NCBI GenBank assembly: GCA_023053575.1
Contig: JAKZAP010000018.1
Coordinates: 17,326,202-17,390,201, forward strand
Length of the DNA stretch: 64,000 bases
From: Branchinecta lynchi
Taxonomy: Eukaryota > Arthropoda > Branchiopoda > Anostraca > Branchinectidae
Direction of reading: 5' to 3'
Made by a program: the position numbers and the translations under genes. Below, piece after piece: positions 53,207 through 64,000 of the stretch. Position 1 is the first letter of the stretch. Every line of letters begins with the position of its first letter. The notes beneath the pieces are model-generated. The model saw only the letters and a list, made by a program, of their open reading frames with translations. It made no database searches and was not told where the DNA came from.

Positions 53207-53735
53207 CTTTTTGGGATCCTAAAATGCAAGTGAAATGACTTTTAAATGACTTCGCAAAAGTTGTCCATCGCAAAAGTTGTCCATCCGTCCGTCTGTCCGT
53301 CCGTCAGTCAGCACGACAACTCCCGAAGAGAATGATATATTTTGAACTTGATGTATGGATTCTTTGGGTCAAGCGAAAGGTCGAGTTCGAAGATGTGCCC
53401 CATAGCTGTATATTTAAGGGATTCAAATTAAGGGGTGAACAAGAATATTTGTTTAAAAGCTAATGAGATAGGGAGAAAGGGACATGCTGAATCCAGATAT
53501 GAAATTTATTTTCTCGCCGGACTAGTAGTTCACCCGGTATCCGGCAAAAACCGGAAGATTTGTAAAAAGTAAAAGTTTAATCTGAAGGAGGATCGATTCA
53601 CGGGTGAGGAGACGGCTGAATCCGAATATGAAAATATTCCGAAAATATTCGACAAGTAGATCGCCTGGAATCCAGAAATTTAGCATGTAGTTTTAAAATC
53701 CAACGACACAGTCGATATAGGGTGAGGAGACATGC
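53207..53735 (-). repeat. Family F2 element, right end and two units, truncated
   Basis: The complement of the right terminus (TTTTTGGGATCCTAAAATGC) is at 53208, CCGTCCGTCTGTCCGTCCGT at 53286, then AAGGTCGAGTTCGAAGATG and units with CCGGCAAAAACCGGAAG. It abuts the fold-back fragment that begins at about 53745. Confidence 0.75.
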
Positions 53736-53739
53736 TAAA

Positions 53740-53880
53740 TATTACTTCAGCCCAAGCTGACTGCGAATCATTTTGACGACGCAAAACGGATAAGTCAGCT
53801 ACATTTTATTAGAGTTATATTTCGGCCCTTCTTGGCAAGGGTCCTCTTCAGTCTCAAGCCGCTCGAGCTGGAAAATGAAC
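53740..53880. mobile_element. Fold-back family left arm, truncated
   Basis: GCCCAAGCTGACTGCGAATC, GCAAAACGGATAAGTCAGC, TTGGCAAGGGTCCTCTTCAG and CTCGAGCTGGAAAATGAACG are in family order. The mirrored arm is absent and F1-type G-rich sequence follows directly. Confidence 0.72.
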
Positions 53881-53889
53881 GTGTCGACA

Positions 53890-55102
53890 CGACACGCAGC
53901 TGTGGGGGAATTGGGAGGAGGGGGGGGGAATCCGGTGAAATAGTTAGATTGGAGGTATTGGAGTGGAACTTGCTGGGAAGAACGGGCATTTGCTCAAGAA
54001 GAATCGTTTACACAATCGGACTGGATCCGGACACTTTTTTTGGTGGAGGGGGGTTCCCGGAATTCCGGTGATGGAGGTTTTAGGGATTTTCACGACGAAA
54101 CTTGGCAGCATATCAGGGACCCGACCAAACTAATTTTCTCTATCCGATCATCATGGGGAAGTAGAGGGAAGGGGAATCCGGAATATTGAGTCATGCGTAA
54201 CTCGGAACGGGGGGTCGGACCCCAGCGAAATTTGGTAATTGAACAGAGGACACGTCCCTGATGGTCTTTTTCATGTCCGGATCGGATCCGACAACTGTTG
54301 GGGGGGGGGAGGGGAATACGTGATCCACTTGTACTGGAGAGATCGGGATCGAACTTTGTGGGAATAACAGACAAATCCTGTACATAAGTCATTTACAGTA
54401 CTGCGGAAGAAGTCGGAGGGGGGGGGGGGGAATTCCGTTGATTCTCGATTTAAGGTACTTCCAGATGTGATAGGACGATGAAATTTGGGTGGAATATTGC
54501 AGATTCTGCAAGATTGGCGTAGAAATTGTCATTCCCCAAATTCGATCATCCCTTAAAGTACTAAGCTTAACCGCAAAGTCAAATAATATTTGTAATCAAA
54601 ATCTACATTTTCGTGATGCCCATGAGCTTTTGATCATTTTGCCTCAAAAGTTTTTGCTTAAATATGAATTGCATCTTAACGGAAAGTCAAAAAAGTACTT
54701 TTGATCAAACGATAAAAACACAGCCTATGACCAGTGGTGCCACAAGGGTTTTGCTTAAAAAATGAACTTCTAGCACCCTTAAAATGCGTATCTCAACCGG
54801 AAATACTTTTGACCAAACGATATGTATTAATGAATCCCCAAGGGCCCATTATAATGTTTGCCTCCAGGATTTTGCGTACAGATGAGTTCTAGCGCCCTCA
54901 AAGTGCGCATTATTACAATCAAGTGTAAAAATAAAATACTTTTTACTAATCGATACATTTTCGTGATTGCCAAGGGCCCATGATCATTCTTTTCTCAGGG
55001 GCTTTCCTTTTAAATTATCAGAACAGACCGACGAATTTGCAAATTTTAACTTTCATTCTCTGAACCAGCCTTGCAAGTGCCATATGAGCTTCTAGCTCGT
55101 GT
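53890..55102 (+). mobile_element. Family F1 element, hairpin end missing
   Basis: G-rich units (GGGGGGAATCCGG, GATCGGGATCGAACTTTGTG, GGATCGGATCCGACAACT) match the F1 tandem array but are diverged. The end CAAGTGCCATATGAGCTTCT and AGCTCGTGTTGTG matches the F1 terminus. The interior 54600-55020 has three or four copies of a roughly 115-base unit with CTTTTGATCAAACGATA and CATGATCATT, distinct from the G-rich units. Confidence 0.7.
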
Positions 55103-56980
55103 TGTGTAAATGAGTAAATAAAACCATCCATTCGTTCACTCCGATGGTCGACTTACAACTAATGGCAAACTGATCCGAACTTCCCCGGCACATTATCATA
55201 CCAAAGCTACTAGCTATCCCTATATGTATATCAACTCTCTGACTAGAGGAATTCCAGTGGGACTACTAGATTCGATATTAGGGCTAGGTCTTGCGTGTTG
55301 AGGGGAAGGAATAAAGTTTTACAACGCTTAAAGAGCCATAGGGACCTACTGACTGATTATGAAATGCGTCGAAAGGGAAGGGGGATGAGCAATCCCCCAA
55401 ATGAGGGGAATTCTGAAACTGCGTGAGTAATCAAGTGTGGGCAGGGAGTCAGAGTTGATTAATGAGAGTGGTGCTGTGAACATGCGATGTTCATATGACA
55501 AGTCGAAACATTTTGGTCACATCCTTGGGCAGTGGAAAGCTTCAGAAATATAGCTTATATCTTCTTATACTTCAGTAGAAGTATGTCATTCTAACGGCGC
55601 CAAAGAATATGACGAATTCAGATCTAGCAAATATGTTGGCACGATACTGACGTAATACAGTAATCTGACTAAAATAAAATAAAACTAAAGCCACACACTT
55701 GTTGTGTTTTTGAAGCTTTTGCTATTTGGGGCTGTAACGACCAGGTTGCGGTGTCCAAAGTATTACAGTTCCGTGACCCTGCGACGTATCCCAGCAAACA
55801 AAGAAGAATATTCAGTTCTTAATGACTAACGAAAAGAAGTGCCAGTTTCATTATATAACATTTATTCTCAAAAACACAAAACATTAGATCATGTAACCTC
55901 TTTTGAGTTTTGGGGCTTCAAGAGTATATACAACGGCTAACATTCATAATTCCCACGGACTTACGGTTCAGAAGGCTCACAATCGATTTATTTGGTCTGT
56001 TCATTCCGTAGTATACTAGAATTAGGGGTGAGTGAGCAAAGGAAGGAGTAGACCAACTGTTAGATTGGCGATAATCGTACGTTGAACTGGTATAATCTCA
56101 ATTAAGTATAATGTTATAATACCGAATTTAAAAAAAAAAAATTAAATCTAAAAAACAGCGATCTTAAAACTGTTTTTTTTTAATTCAGGAACAATTTCTA
56201 CCTTCATGGCACAAGTTGATTGGAGGATTTAGATCGTCTAGTTTCGCTTTCTGTTTGGACTCCCGTGGTAATCCTTTCCCTTATGACCTCGTTTTCCGTT
56301 GTCCCGAGCTCATTTTGTCCTCCTCTGTGGACAGTTTGAGCCGAGGGCATATTGAACCACGACGAGTTAACCTCATCTACGGGCATTTTGTACGATTTGG
56401 AATTTGGGGTATTCGACCCCACTTGTTGGCATTTTCAGTCGTGGGCGAGTGGGCAAAAAGATCGTGGTGATTTTGGGAACAACTCTATACAACTATTAGG
56501 GAGACCGTAACATTCCAATACCGGATGTCTTCTAGACCTACAACCTATAATATACGCCTCTGTACAGGTTTTGTCGTATTTTGGACCGCGACCGGTTCGT
56601 CATATAGACTGCGTTTATGTCAACATGACATTTTTCAAGGAAATTTGTTTATGCGAGGAACCGCGCTGAAATAGCCTATTTATTGTTTATTATTTAATTT
56701 TGTAAGAGTAGTTGAAGAATCGTCCAACACTAGGCTCAAACGCCATTTGGTGGTGTCCATTGTTTCCTGACAGTCGTCCAGTTAAGCAAAAAATGAAATA
56801 TTTGTTTGATTACTCCGCCTTTGAATACGGAGTGTCATAAATAAATTTCTTACTTTTTTCTTGATAATGTAATACATGTGGATTTGAAGAACTGTCGCTC
56901 TGTTGCGTCTGAAATTAGCAAAAAAGTACTGTACAGTAAGAAAAAGAACAATACTTTCTGTTCGAAAACGATATAAAGTT
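55103..56980. other. Profilin intron 2, no gene recognised
   Basis: No exon or repeat with confident boundaries. Frames near 56204-56470 are overlapping on both strands and unrecognised. Confidence 0.35.
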
Positions 56981-56999
56981 ATTGCCCTGTCGTTTTATT

Positions 57000-59480
57000 G
57001 ACAGGTTAAACAAAAAATGTGCGCTTCGTACGCTGCGACCTACGCTCGTGGAGAATGAACATTCTTCATTCACTCATGATCCTCTTCATTATTTCATTCA
57101 TTCTTCGAGGTATTATCCATTTTTAGTCTTCTCAGCAAAATGTGAGAAAAGCTTGCGGTTTCTCCCAATGGTTTCAGTTCGCCGTTTTCCGAAACTGTTG
57201 CAGTTGGCCAGTCGAAAAATCAATATCAGCAACAGCAGAAATCCACCGTTTCCTCGCTCCCGGAGACTCACTCGTCTGCAGGAAGTTCCGGTGGGAATCC
57301 AGACATGGGAATGTCTAGCAAATCCGTCACTCATTGACGACCGCTGTCTTCGTCGGAAATAGCCGGTAGTGGTAGATAGAAGTATATGCGAGGGGTTACT
57401 CACTTGTTGGGAAACACTGTGTAATCCTCCGCCCTGGGTACTTACTGCACGAGTATTTTGGGAGTGAGCAACCCCTCGTGTATAGGTCGATTACAGTATG
57501 TGAGCTAGTACTCTCCGTTGTACTACTTGTACTAGACTACAATGCTCTTGATGCCTAACTCTCCTTGCCGATGCAAAATCGCCGTGATTGTTTGACATAG
57601 GATTTGAGGTGTTGAGTTGAGTCGTTAGTGAGACATTTTCTCGTTCTTCCTGAGGATCATTGGCGTGTTTTCATAATCATATTGACCATATTGTAGTTCA
57701 GCGCTTCCAAGCGGACTAGTTTCTATTAATCCCTCTATGTCTCATCATCATCATTTTTTCAGAGACATAGTAAAATAGATTCACAGGTTTATGAATAGAA
57801 AATCTGCAATCTGCTGCCCAGGTAATGGAGGTTTTGCATATGTTTCAGCAGTAGAAAGTTACCCACTACCTCATAGGTCCAACTTTTTACTATGTCTACC
57901 AAAGTGTTGAAGATGAGACAATGGGAGACTAACAGAAACTAGTCCACTTGGAGCGCTGAACGAGGAATGAGGCCAATACTCTATGAATAAGTCCAAAACA
58001 CGCCAGCAGTCCTCGGGAAGAACGAGAAAACGTAGCACTAACAACTCAATCACGGCGATGTTTGGGAGCAGCTGTGATACCGCTTCCGGATCTTCCGCTG
58101 GGTACAGGGCGATTTTGCATCATCAAGAAGAGTTAGTCATCAAGAGTATTTCACCATGCGGTTTTTGGAGAAAAGGAATTTGCCAGCGGTTCCATACAGG
58201 TAATCGGCTTGAGGACAGGTGAGGAAGCTCGTACAAAAAATGCATTCTGGTGCGTTTCGCTAAACTGAATGACAGACCAATCGCTCCACGCGGTTTTGGG
58301 AGAAAGTAAGTTTGTATGCGATTCCAGACAGGGAAGTATTAAAAAATCCGTCATTTGCCAGCCACTGATTTCGTCGGCAGAATGGCAGTTTATTGGTTGT
58401 AGCCCATTGAAATGTGTGGTTTATTAGTTTCGTTAAACGAGATAACAGATAAATAGCCATAGTGCTGTTTCTTGAGAAAACAAATGTTTCGATGCGATTC
58501 CAGATAGGGAAATGGCTGAGGATCACTTGCGTGTTTGGAATTAGTCATATAGAGCTTTGACCAGTTAAGTTGTGCGATTAAGTGCGATGATGAATACTGC
58601 TGTATGGCCCTTTGTTGGCTTTAATAAGTTATTATTATTGCGAGCGAAATGTCGAGCAAATCCGCTACTGTTCGCCGAACGCTGTCATCGGTGAAGGCGG
58701 TAGTTATGATTGATAGTTACTTATGTTAGGAATGAAGTCTAGTACCTTCCGTGGAACTATGCGAGAGCAAAAACAAATAATCCGATAGAACCTCCGTCTT
58801 TGGTCCCATGCAGGGACCGGATACCCTGATAAAACTTAGCGGAGCTAGAGGTACTTTCTGTGAGGTTTGAGTTGACACCCGTCTACTTCCTTCTTCGTCG
58901 ATTCGCATACCAAAACTGTAGGATGCCTGCAGGGGTGGAGAACCCGGTCTGCCTCGCTTTAGACTTGACGTCACAGTGGTTGACAACCGATCAGCTGATG
59001 AAGGACGACTCAGACAGCGTTCTTATTCATCTGCGGGGTTCTACTGAGATATAGCTGTTCATAGAGGTAAAGAATACTGTAGATGACCAACTCTTCGTGC
59101 CTATGAAGAATCACTGTGTGCTTAGCGAAAAGCCGGAAGCGTCACCACAGCTGCCCCCGACGAACGCCGTTGATTGGTTGACATAGTTTTTGAGTCATCG
59201 TTCGTGCGACGTTTCTCGTTCTTTCGGAGGTGTTTTCCGAGTGTTGATGTTCTGCGTTGCTCCTCCTTAGCTCGTTTGCGTCGCTCATGGTATCAGAATA
59301 TATTCGACTCCGGATGGTCGTATTACAGAGACAGGGAGGCGGAGGTTCTTGTGATTATCTGTTCTTGATGACAGTTAAATCGCCTGTGCTTTTGGGAATA
59401 AGTTTCTGTGCGATTCCAGACAGGAAATGTCTGACAGACATGTCACTCATTCGCAAGCGTTGTCCTGGGCGTGTATAACG
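57000..59480. repeat. Cluster of degenerate dispersed repeats
   Basis: Words GCGATTCCAGACAGG, AATGTCTAGCAAATCCGTCA and GCTGTCTTCGTCGG recur near 57290, 58318, 58495, 58640 and 59405. The 51720-type repeat recurs at 57555 and 59110 and inverted at 57985. A palindrome GCGAGGGGTTACTCAC (57388) / GTGAGCAACCCCTCGTG (57465) brackets a 60-base loop. The cluster looks like an old, scrambled array of one or two elements. Confidence 0.6.
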
Positions 59481-59579
59481 GGTAGGTGCGCGTTCTGAGG
59501 ACGAGAATAATTTATCAGGTTTCAGGTCTACTTATTTATTAACGGTATATTCATAATCAACGGGTTCGATTTGGTCGTA

Positions 59580-60515
59580 ATCCACTTTTCAAACACTGTG
59601 TTTGGTAGCTATACTCATTATTGAGAAGAAATAATAGAAGCATCAGGCTTCATTTCTACTTTGAGCCACCTATTCCGGAATCCATTTTTCAACCTACTGT
59701 GTTTGAGAGCTATACTTCTTATAGAGAGGAAATAATAGAACAGCACTGGGCTTCATTTCTACTTTAAAGCACAATGGACACTTCTGATGCTTTATTTTGT
59801 ATTAAATACTTCACAAATAAACATTTCCGACTTCCTTTAGAAGGCGCTACGAAAATCGGCCGTTTCCTTGTTATTCCTTGTCTTTACCTCTCTGTCATTC
59901 GGCGATCGAAATCTTAGGAGCTGGGATATCGTGGCAGGAAATTCAAAAACTCCCAGCAATGCTTGATAGAAAAGGATATATTTGAGATGTCACCAAAGTC
60001 AAGCCGCAGATGCAGTTTACCTGATTGTTCTAGCGTTTCATCAGAAGTTCCATGGCTTAAAGTGTCTATTAAAAGTTGTTCTTTGTGGAATAGTGTTGTG
60101 AAGCTTGATTAGCTTGCTTTATAAAATGTACCAGAATATGCAATAAGCTTATAAAAAATAACATAGCTACAAAAATCATTCAAAAACAAATAACCTATTC
60201 AAACCTGAATTATTCAAGCTAATTTATGCATAAAATAAAGATCTACTAAGTATTTCAAGAAACATCACTTTTATCTGTGTCCAAGCTAGTAGATTGAGCA
60301 TGTACTGGCCCAAAAAATTACGCTTTGAAATATCACAGAGAGGAAACTGTTGAAAAAGCTGCTGATCTAGGGGGTAAGCATTGTTCCTAGGTTGTTACAG
60401 AGTGGGATTGGGGTAGTTTGATGTGCCCATTGAACTTTAAGCCATCGTTTCCGGAACCAGTTCCCGGCATATTCGGAATCAGCGTGTTCGGTTTGGTCGG
60501 AATCCACTTTTAAAC
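59580..60515. repeat. Tandem of about 100 bp interrupted by a TTAA element
   Basis: AATCCACTTTTCAAACACTG (59580) and GAATCCATTTTTCAACCTACTG (59679) begin two units that continue GAGAGCTATACT, GAGGAAATAATAGAA and CTTCATTTCTACTTT. A third unit is split: its start lies after the TTAA element at 60437 and a further CGGAATCCACTTTTAAACCT follows at 60489. Confidence 0.72.
59768..60436 (+). mobile_element. TTAA-site DNA transposon, copy 2
   Basis: It is 669 bp between TTAA 59764-59767 and TTAA 60437-60440, with the same termini as copy 1. The site before insertion (TTTCTACTTTAAGCCATC) matches TTTCTACTTTGAGCCACC in the neighbouring tandem unit at 59656. Confidence 0.92.
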
Positions 60516-60519
60516 CTAC

Positions 60520-61370
60520 TGTACCGTTTGGGTCAGGGGGAAAGCCCCATGGCACGTGGACTTATTGTCGGCTTCGTTTTTTTTTTCGTTCCCAGATCCA
60601 TTGAACTAATTGTGATTCGATCAAACTTAATTGGTGCAGTTCCAGTTGAAATAATTTCTATGACGAAACCTGTAATCAGCGCAGGTGGGCGTTTAGAGAA
60701 CGTTCGAACTCACGTCCATTCTGAAATTGATTCTTATTTAGTATGAGACGTTGCACTTACAGTGACAAAACTAGTCCATTTTGTGGAGCAAGTCCAAATT
60801 TTACCCAGAACTTGACAACTCACTCGGCAAAATGGGCCGTTGTCGCCCTTGTCGCGTTTCCTTTCCGATCAAGACATTTTTTCCGATTATACTAGATTTA
60901 TGCTACCGACACGGCTTTGCCGATAGGAACGGAACAAAAAAAACAGTATGTCGGTGCTTCCGGTTTAACGACAAGACCTTCTCCAGTCGCAGTGTCGAAA
61001 GTGACAAACACAAAAAATTAGGATCCCGATTTGCCGATAAGGCTTTTCCCGATGGTCAGCGTGAAGCATTTTCGCTGAGATGTCCGTGTTTCCGGCTGTG
61101 TGCAGTGGCAAACGACCAACAGACGGAACGACGAGAACTATGTCCCGATGACGTTCCCAAAACATAATGAGGCGTTAAGACGGACCACAGCATCCGTCTA
61201 CGGTAATCCTCAACACATCATTCCGCACACCAAAAATCTGCAAGGTGAAAGGAACACTATACAAATCCAAAACTTAAGTTTAACGTAGCTCTGCTATTTA
61301 AGTCATACGTGGTTGATATGCCTCTGCCTTTTAACACTGCGCGTATGTTTGATTTCTTTTTATTCATTTT
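60520..61370. other. Profilin intron 2, last part, no gene
   Basis: A 128-codon plus-strand frame (60781-61167) is unrecognised, Cys/Arg-rich and without family signatures. I do not call it. Confidence 0.4.
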
Positions 61371-61374
61371 TCAG

Positions 61375-61475
61375 CGATAGTGATAGCCATTTATGAAGAA
61401 GGTCAGTCCACCCCCCAACAGGCGGCCAACGTTGTAGAAAAACTGGGAGAATACCTGATGCAATACGGATACTAG
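61375..61475 (+). CDS. Profilin, exon 3 (C-terminus)
   Basis: The acceptor TTCATTTTTCAG leads into phase 1. It encodes AIVIAIYEEGQSTPQQAANV then VEKLGEYLMQYGY and a TAG stop. The C-terminal helix VVEKLGEYL and final Tyr are diagnostic profilin features; the last Tyr takes part in polyproline binding. Intron 2 upstream is 19365 bases. The coding sequence is 390 nt including the stop, within 27990 bases of genome. Confidence 0.96.
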
Positions 61476-61493
61476 GAGTTTCTTTTTGTGCAT

Positions 61494-61501
61494 AGGTAAG
61501 T
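61494..61501 (+). promoter_or_regulatory. Strong splice donor 20 nt after the profilin stop
   Basis: ATAG/GTAAGTG matches the donor consensus and lies 20 bases after the stop codon. It suggests a 3' UTR intron, so the polyadenylation site may lie beyond this window. At under 50 nt from the stop it would not by itself trigger decay in animals. Confidence 0.55.
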
Positions 61502-61639
61502 GCCACGATTGTTTAGTTGAAATCGAGGCTCGGGTAACCTAGCTTGACTAAAAATGTGTTAGTTCGTCGACAAGAAACGTATGTGAAACTTGCCGGCTTT
61601 AGTACAGTTTTGATGCAGTCTTTTCTTATGGGCTGATAG

Positions 61640-62075
61640 CATGATAAGATAAGATAAGATTTATTTCCGGAAAAGCAAAAAGGGCCGCCGTGGTAACAAC
61701 AAGACATCACAAAAACGAAACCATAACCTCAACCACTATTTACAAAAAACTTTCCTCTGAATCATGGCTACCTTCAGGAATCTTCCCAAATTTCTAATAT
61801 CTCTAAAACTTTACTTTTCTAAATTTGTTTAAACCTTTCCTCCCCCCAAATATTTCCTTCCTCAGGTCTTTTAACTCATGACACTCACACATTAGATGGA
61901 AAATAGATTCATTCATTTTACCACACATCGGACAGAAGTAAGGACCACGGAGCACTCTAACCTTACCCAAATATTTCCTTCTTAATCCTAGCGGTAAACA
62001 ATCTGCTCTCAGGCTAATTATAAGTTGAATTTGGTCTAAAGGATTTCCCGCCTTAAAATAAATCCCCCCCCCCCC
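61640..62075 (-). mobile_element. Non-LTR retrotransposon 3' end with CCHC-like tail
   Basis: On the minus strand the frame reads DQIQLIISLRADCLPLGL, then YFCPMCGKMNESIFHLMCEC and HELKDLRKEIFGG. The C-x2-C-x8-H-x3-C arrangement is the cysteine/histidine knuckle often found after the reverse transcriptase of LINE ORF2. The tail at the plus-strand left is a GATAAGATAAG repeat. It belongs to the same family as 48425-48770. Confidence 0.85.
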
Positions 62076-62084
62076 CCATGTCTT

Positions 62085-62490
62085 CTTGGCTGATAGATCA
62101 GTTGTGCGTAATTGCTGTGACTTTTGTCCTGAATTTATTTATTTAATCTTTTGGCTTTTGGTTCCGTGTTGGACTGAGACACTCTTCCGCTTCCGTTCGG
62201 AAATTCGTTGGAAAATCGCTGTTTGTTAGTTGAAACAAACCTACGCGATTTACTGTTATCGTCTGATGTTTCACCATTAAAAATAGCGGCGCGGTTGGAA
62301 CCGGAAATTTGTAATCAGATAGTAGAAAAAGTCTTGGTCGAACCAAAGTCCATGATTGTTGACTGTTGATCGGCGATTTGTAGGGTATATGTTACTGAAA
62401 AGACTTCTCTCGATCTCTGCATGAGTCGGTTAGGTTTCTTCCATCAAGTTATGTGCAATGTCTAAAGTTTCATAAGAGATAACACAATAA
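62085..62490. other. Downstream of profilin exon 3, nothing recognised
   Basis: No exon, TIR pair or repeat. A C-run at 62067-62078 borders it. Confidence 0.35.
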
Positions 62491-62496
62491 ACGTTC

Positions 62497-62732
62497 CTTG
62501 GGCTGACTGCGAATCAAATTTGATAGTGCAAAACGGATACGTCAGCTGAATTTCATTTGAGCTATGTTTTGGCTTTTCTTGGCAAGGGTCCTCTTCAGGC
62601 TCAAAGCCGCTCAAGTTGGAAAACGAACTTGTGGGAAACACCAGCTTGTGGGAAACTTCCAACAAGTTCGTTTTCTAAGTTAAGTGGCTCTGAGCCTGAA
62701 GAGGACCCCTGCCAAGAAAGGCCGAAATGTAA
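62497..62732. mobile_element. Fold-back family element
   Basis: Left modules GGGCTGACTGCGAATCAAAT, GCAAAACGGATACGTCAGC, TTGGCAAGGGTCCTCTTCAG and GTTGGAAAACGAACTTGTG are mirrored by CAACAAGTTCGTTTTC, CTGAAGAGGACCCCTGCCA and AGGCCGAAATG. The outermost right part is missing. Confidence 0.78.
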
Positions 62733-62754
62733 CAAAACACAATGATGTGCAGTT

Positions 62755-62840
62755 TCAATCAATCAATCAATCAAGTTTAATATAAATAGCTAAAAGCTAG
62801 AAGAGGAATATTAACTTAAGAAATACACAAAAGCAAAACA
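62755..62840 (-). mobile_element. Non-LTR retrotransposon 3' tail
   Basis: (TCAA)n followed by GTTTAATATAAATAGC and a short 3' segment. Read on the minus strand it ends in a TTGA simple repeat. No coding part. Confidence 0.45.
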
Positions 62841-62991
62841 AATTAAACTAATACACTTATAAGATATGACCAGAAATAAATGATGGGATGAAACTACGTA
62901 AAAATTAGGCAGAAGAATTAGCAGGATATGGAGAAAGCTGATTTCATCGGACAACACTCAGGATGTAATCTGGGAAAATGTTGTTCATTAA

Positions 62992-63656
62992 AGTTCAATG
63001 GGCACATCAAACTACCACAATCCCACTCTGTAACAACCTAGGAACAATGATTACCCCCTAGATCAGCAGCTTTTTCAACAGTTTCCTCTCTGTGATATTT
63101 CAAAGCGTAATTTTTTAGGCCAATACATGCACAATTTACTATCTTGGACATAGATAAAAGTGATGTTTCTTATAATAATTAGTAGATCTTTATTTTATTC
63201 ATAGATCAGCTTGTAAAATTAAGATTTGGATAGGTTATTTTGACTGATTTTTGTAGCTATGTTATTTTTCATAAGCTTATTGCATATTCTGGTACATTTT
63301 ATAAAGCAAGTTAATCAAGCTTCACAACACTATTCCACAAAGAAAAACTTTTAATAGGCACTTTAAGCCATGGAACTTCTGATGAAACACTAGAACAATC
63401 AGGTAAACTGCATCTGCGGCTTGACTTTGGTGACATCTCAAATATATCCTTTCCTATCAAGCATTGCTGGCTGTTTCTGAATTTCCTGCCACGATATCCC
63501 AGCTGCTAAGATTTGGATCGCCGAAATGCCAGAGAGGTAAAGACAAGGGATAACAAGAAAACGGCCGATTTTCGTAGCGCCTTCTAAAGGAAGTCGGAAA
63601 TGTTTATTTGTGAAGCATTTAATACAAAGTAAAGCATTAGAAGTGTCCATTGTGCT
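62992..63656 (-). mobile_element. TTAA-site DNA transposon, copy 3
   Basis: It is 665 bp in reverse orientation between TTAA 62988-62991 and TTAA 63657-63660. The ends AGTTCAATGGGCAC and GTCCATTGTGCT match copies 1 and 2. No transposase; the short frames inside are not conserved as a protein. Confidence 0.92.
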
Positions 63657-63660
63657 TTAA

Positions 63661-64000
63661 ATGTTATCAGATATTTCCAGGGAGGCTCGAAAAACCGCCG
63701 AAAAACAGTTCCCGACTTTCTATTTGTCGTCATGATATTGGAAAACTCGGCTCTTCTTGGCATGCTTGCTATGCATAACAATGTTGCATTGCTTTGTTAT
63801 GAAGGAAAATGGTAGAAATGGGGGAAATCAACGAAATGCCACCAAATACGAAATTGTGCTTGAAAATTGTTTTTGGGGTCCCAAAACGTAAGCGGTACGT
63901 AAACGTAAATGATGAGAATAATAATAGTGGAAAGGTAATCACGTCAAAATTGATAATATGATTGAAATGTATAGATAGTGGAAAGAGTAAATATTGTTAT
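63661..64000. other. Window end; start of an F2 terminus
   Basis: 63868-63895 reads TTTTTGGGGTCCCAAAACGT and AAGCGG, the complement of an F2 right terminus. The rest is unrecognised. Confidence 0.45.

Noticed and set aside
60781..61167. 128-codon plus-strand frame just before profilin exon 3
   Set aside because: No domain recognised, no suitable splice phase with profilin exons 2 and 3 (which already join correctly).

Overview
This window is a TE-dense piece of an animal genome, most likely an arthropod and plausibly a crustacean. The clues are a secreted three-domain chitin-binding (obstructor/peritrophin type) protein, spliced genes with GT-AG introns of 2 to 19 kb, no operons, and a background of DNA-transposon, Helitron-like and non-LTR debris. 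I cannot name the species. Nothing bacterial or viral was seen.

Three protein-coding genes can be read. (1) On the minus strand at 2243-2932 is an intronless 229-aa obstructor/Gasp-like cuticle or peritrophic-matrix protein with its own TATA box. (2) Also on the minus strand, from about 29448 down to 6732 or further, is the autophagy cysteine protease Atg4. Five exons join in phase and carry the catalytic Cys and the Asp-Pro-His motif. The terminal exon is uncertain; a candidate lies at 6086-6331 between two copies of a transposable element. (3) On the plus strand, 33486-61475, is profilin in three exons (129 aa), with introns of 8.2 and 19.4 kb and signs of additional introns in both UTRs. 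Atg4 and profilin are divergently arranged about 4 kb apart. They act in separate processes (autophagy; actin dynamics), and nothing suggests a functional cluster.

Most remaining sequence is mobile DNA, and several families can be defined from multiple copies within the window. They are: an eight-copy MITE of about 305 bp (TIR GAGCGTGTTCCACCCT, 3-bp target duplications); three 653-669 bp elements in TTAA sites; two 700-bp fold-back hAT-like elements (8-bp duplications); two further hAT-like elements (9898-10617, 30020-30952); a PIF/Harbinger-like family with TTA duplications; a TGACTAAACTTTAG TIR family; a fold-back family recognised by the block GGCAAGGGTCCTCTTCAGGC; and non-LTR retrotransposon 3' ends, two of which share a protein tail.

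Two larger families stand out. One carries a TATGGCACTTG hairpin (family F1), the other a TTTTGGGATCCCAAAA palindrome (family F2). Both have similar termini at the two ends, a GACGGACGGACAGACGG block just inside one end, and internal tandem minisatellites. This resembles non-autonomous Helentron/HINE elements. One F1 copy at 44851-47030 holds seven ~280-bp repeat units and sits in a T-run inside an older Harbinger-like element whose uninterrupted copy is also in the window. Several nested insertions allow relative dating. Long stretches with no recognisable content are listed as such.
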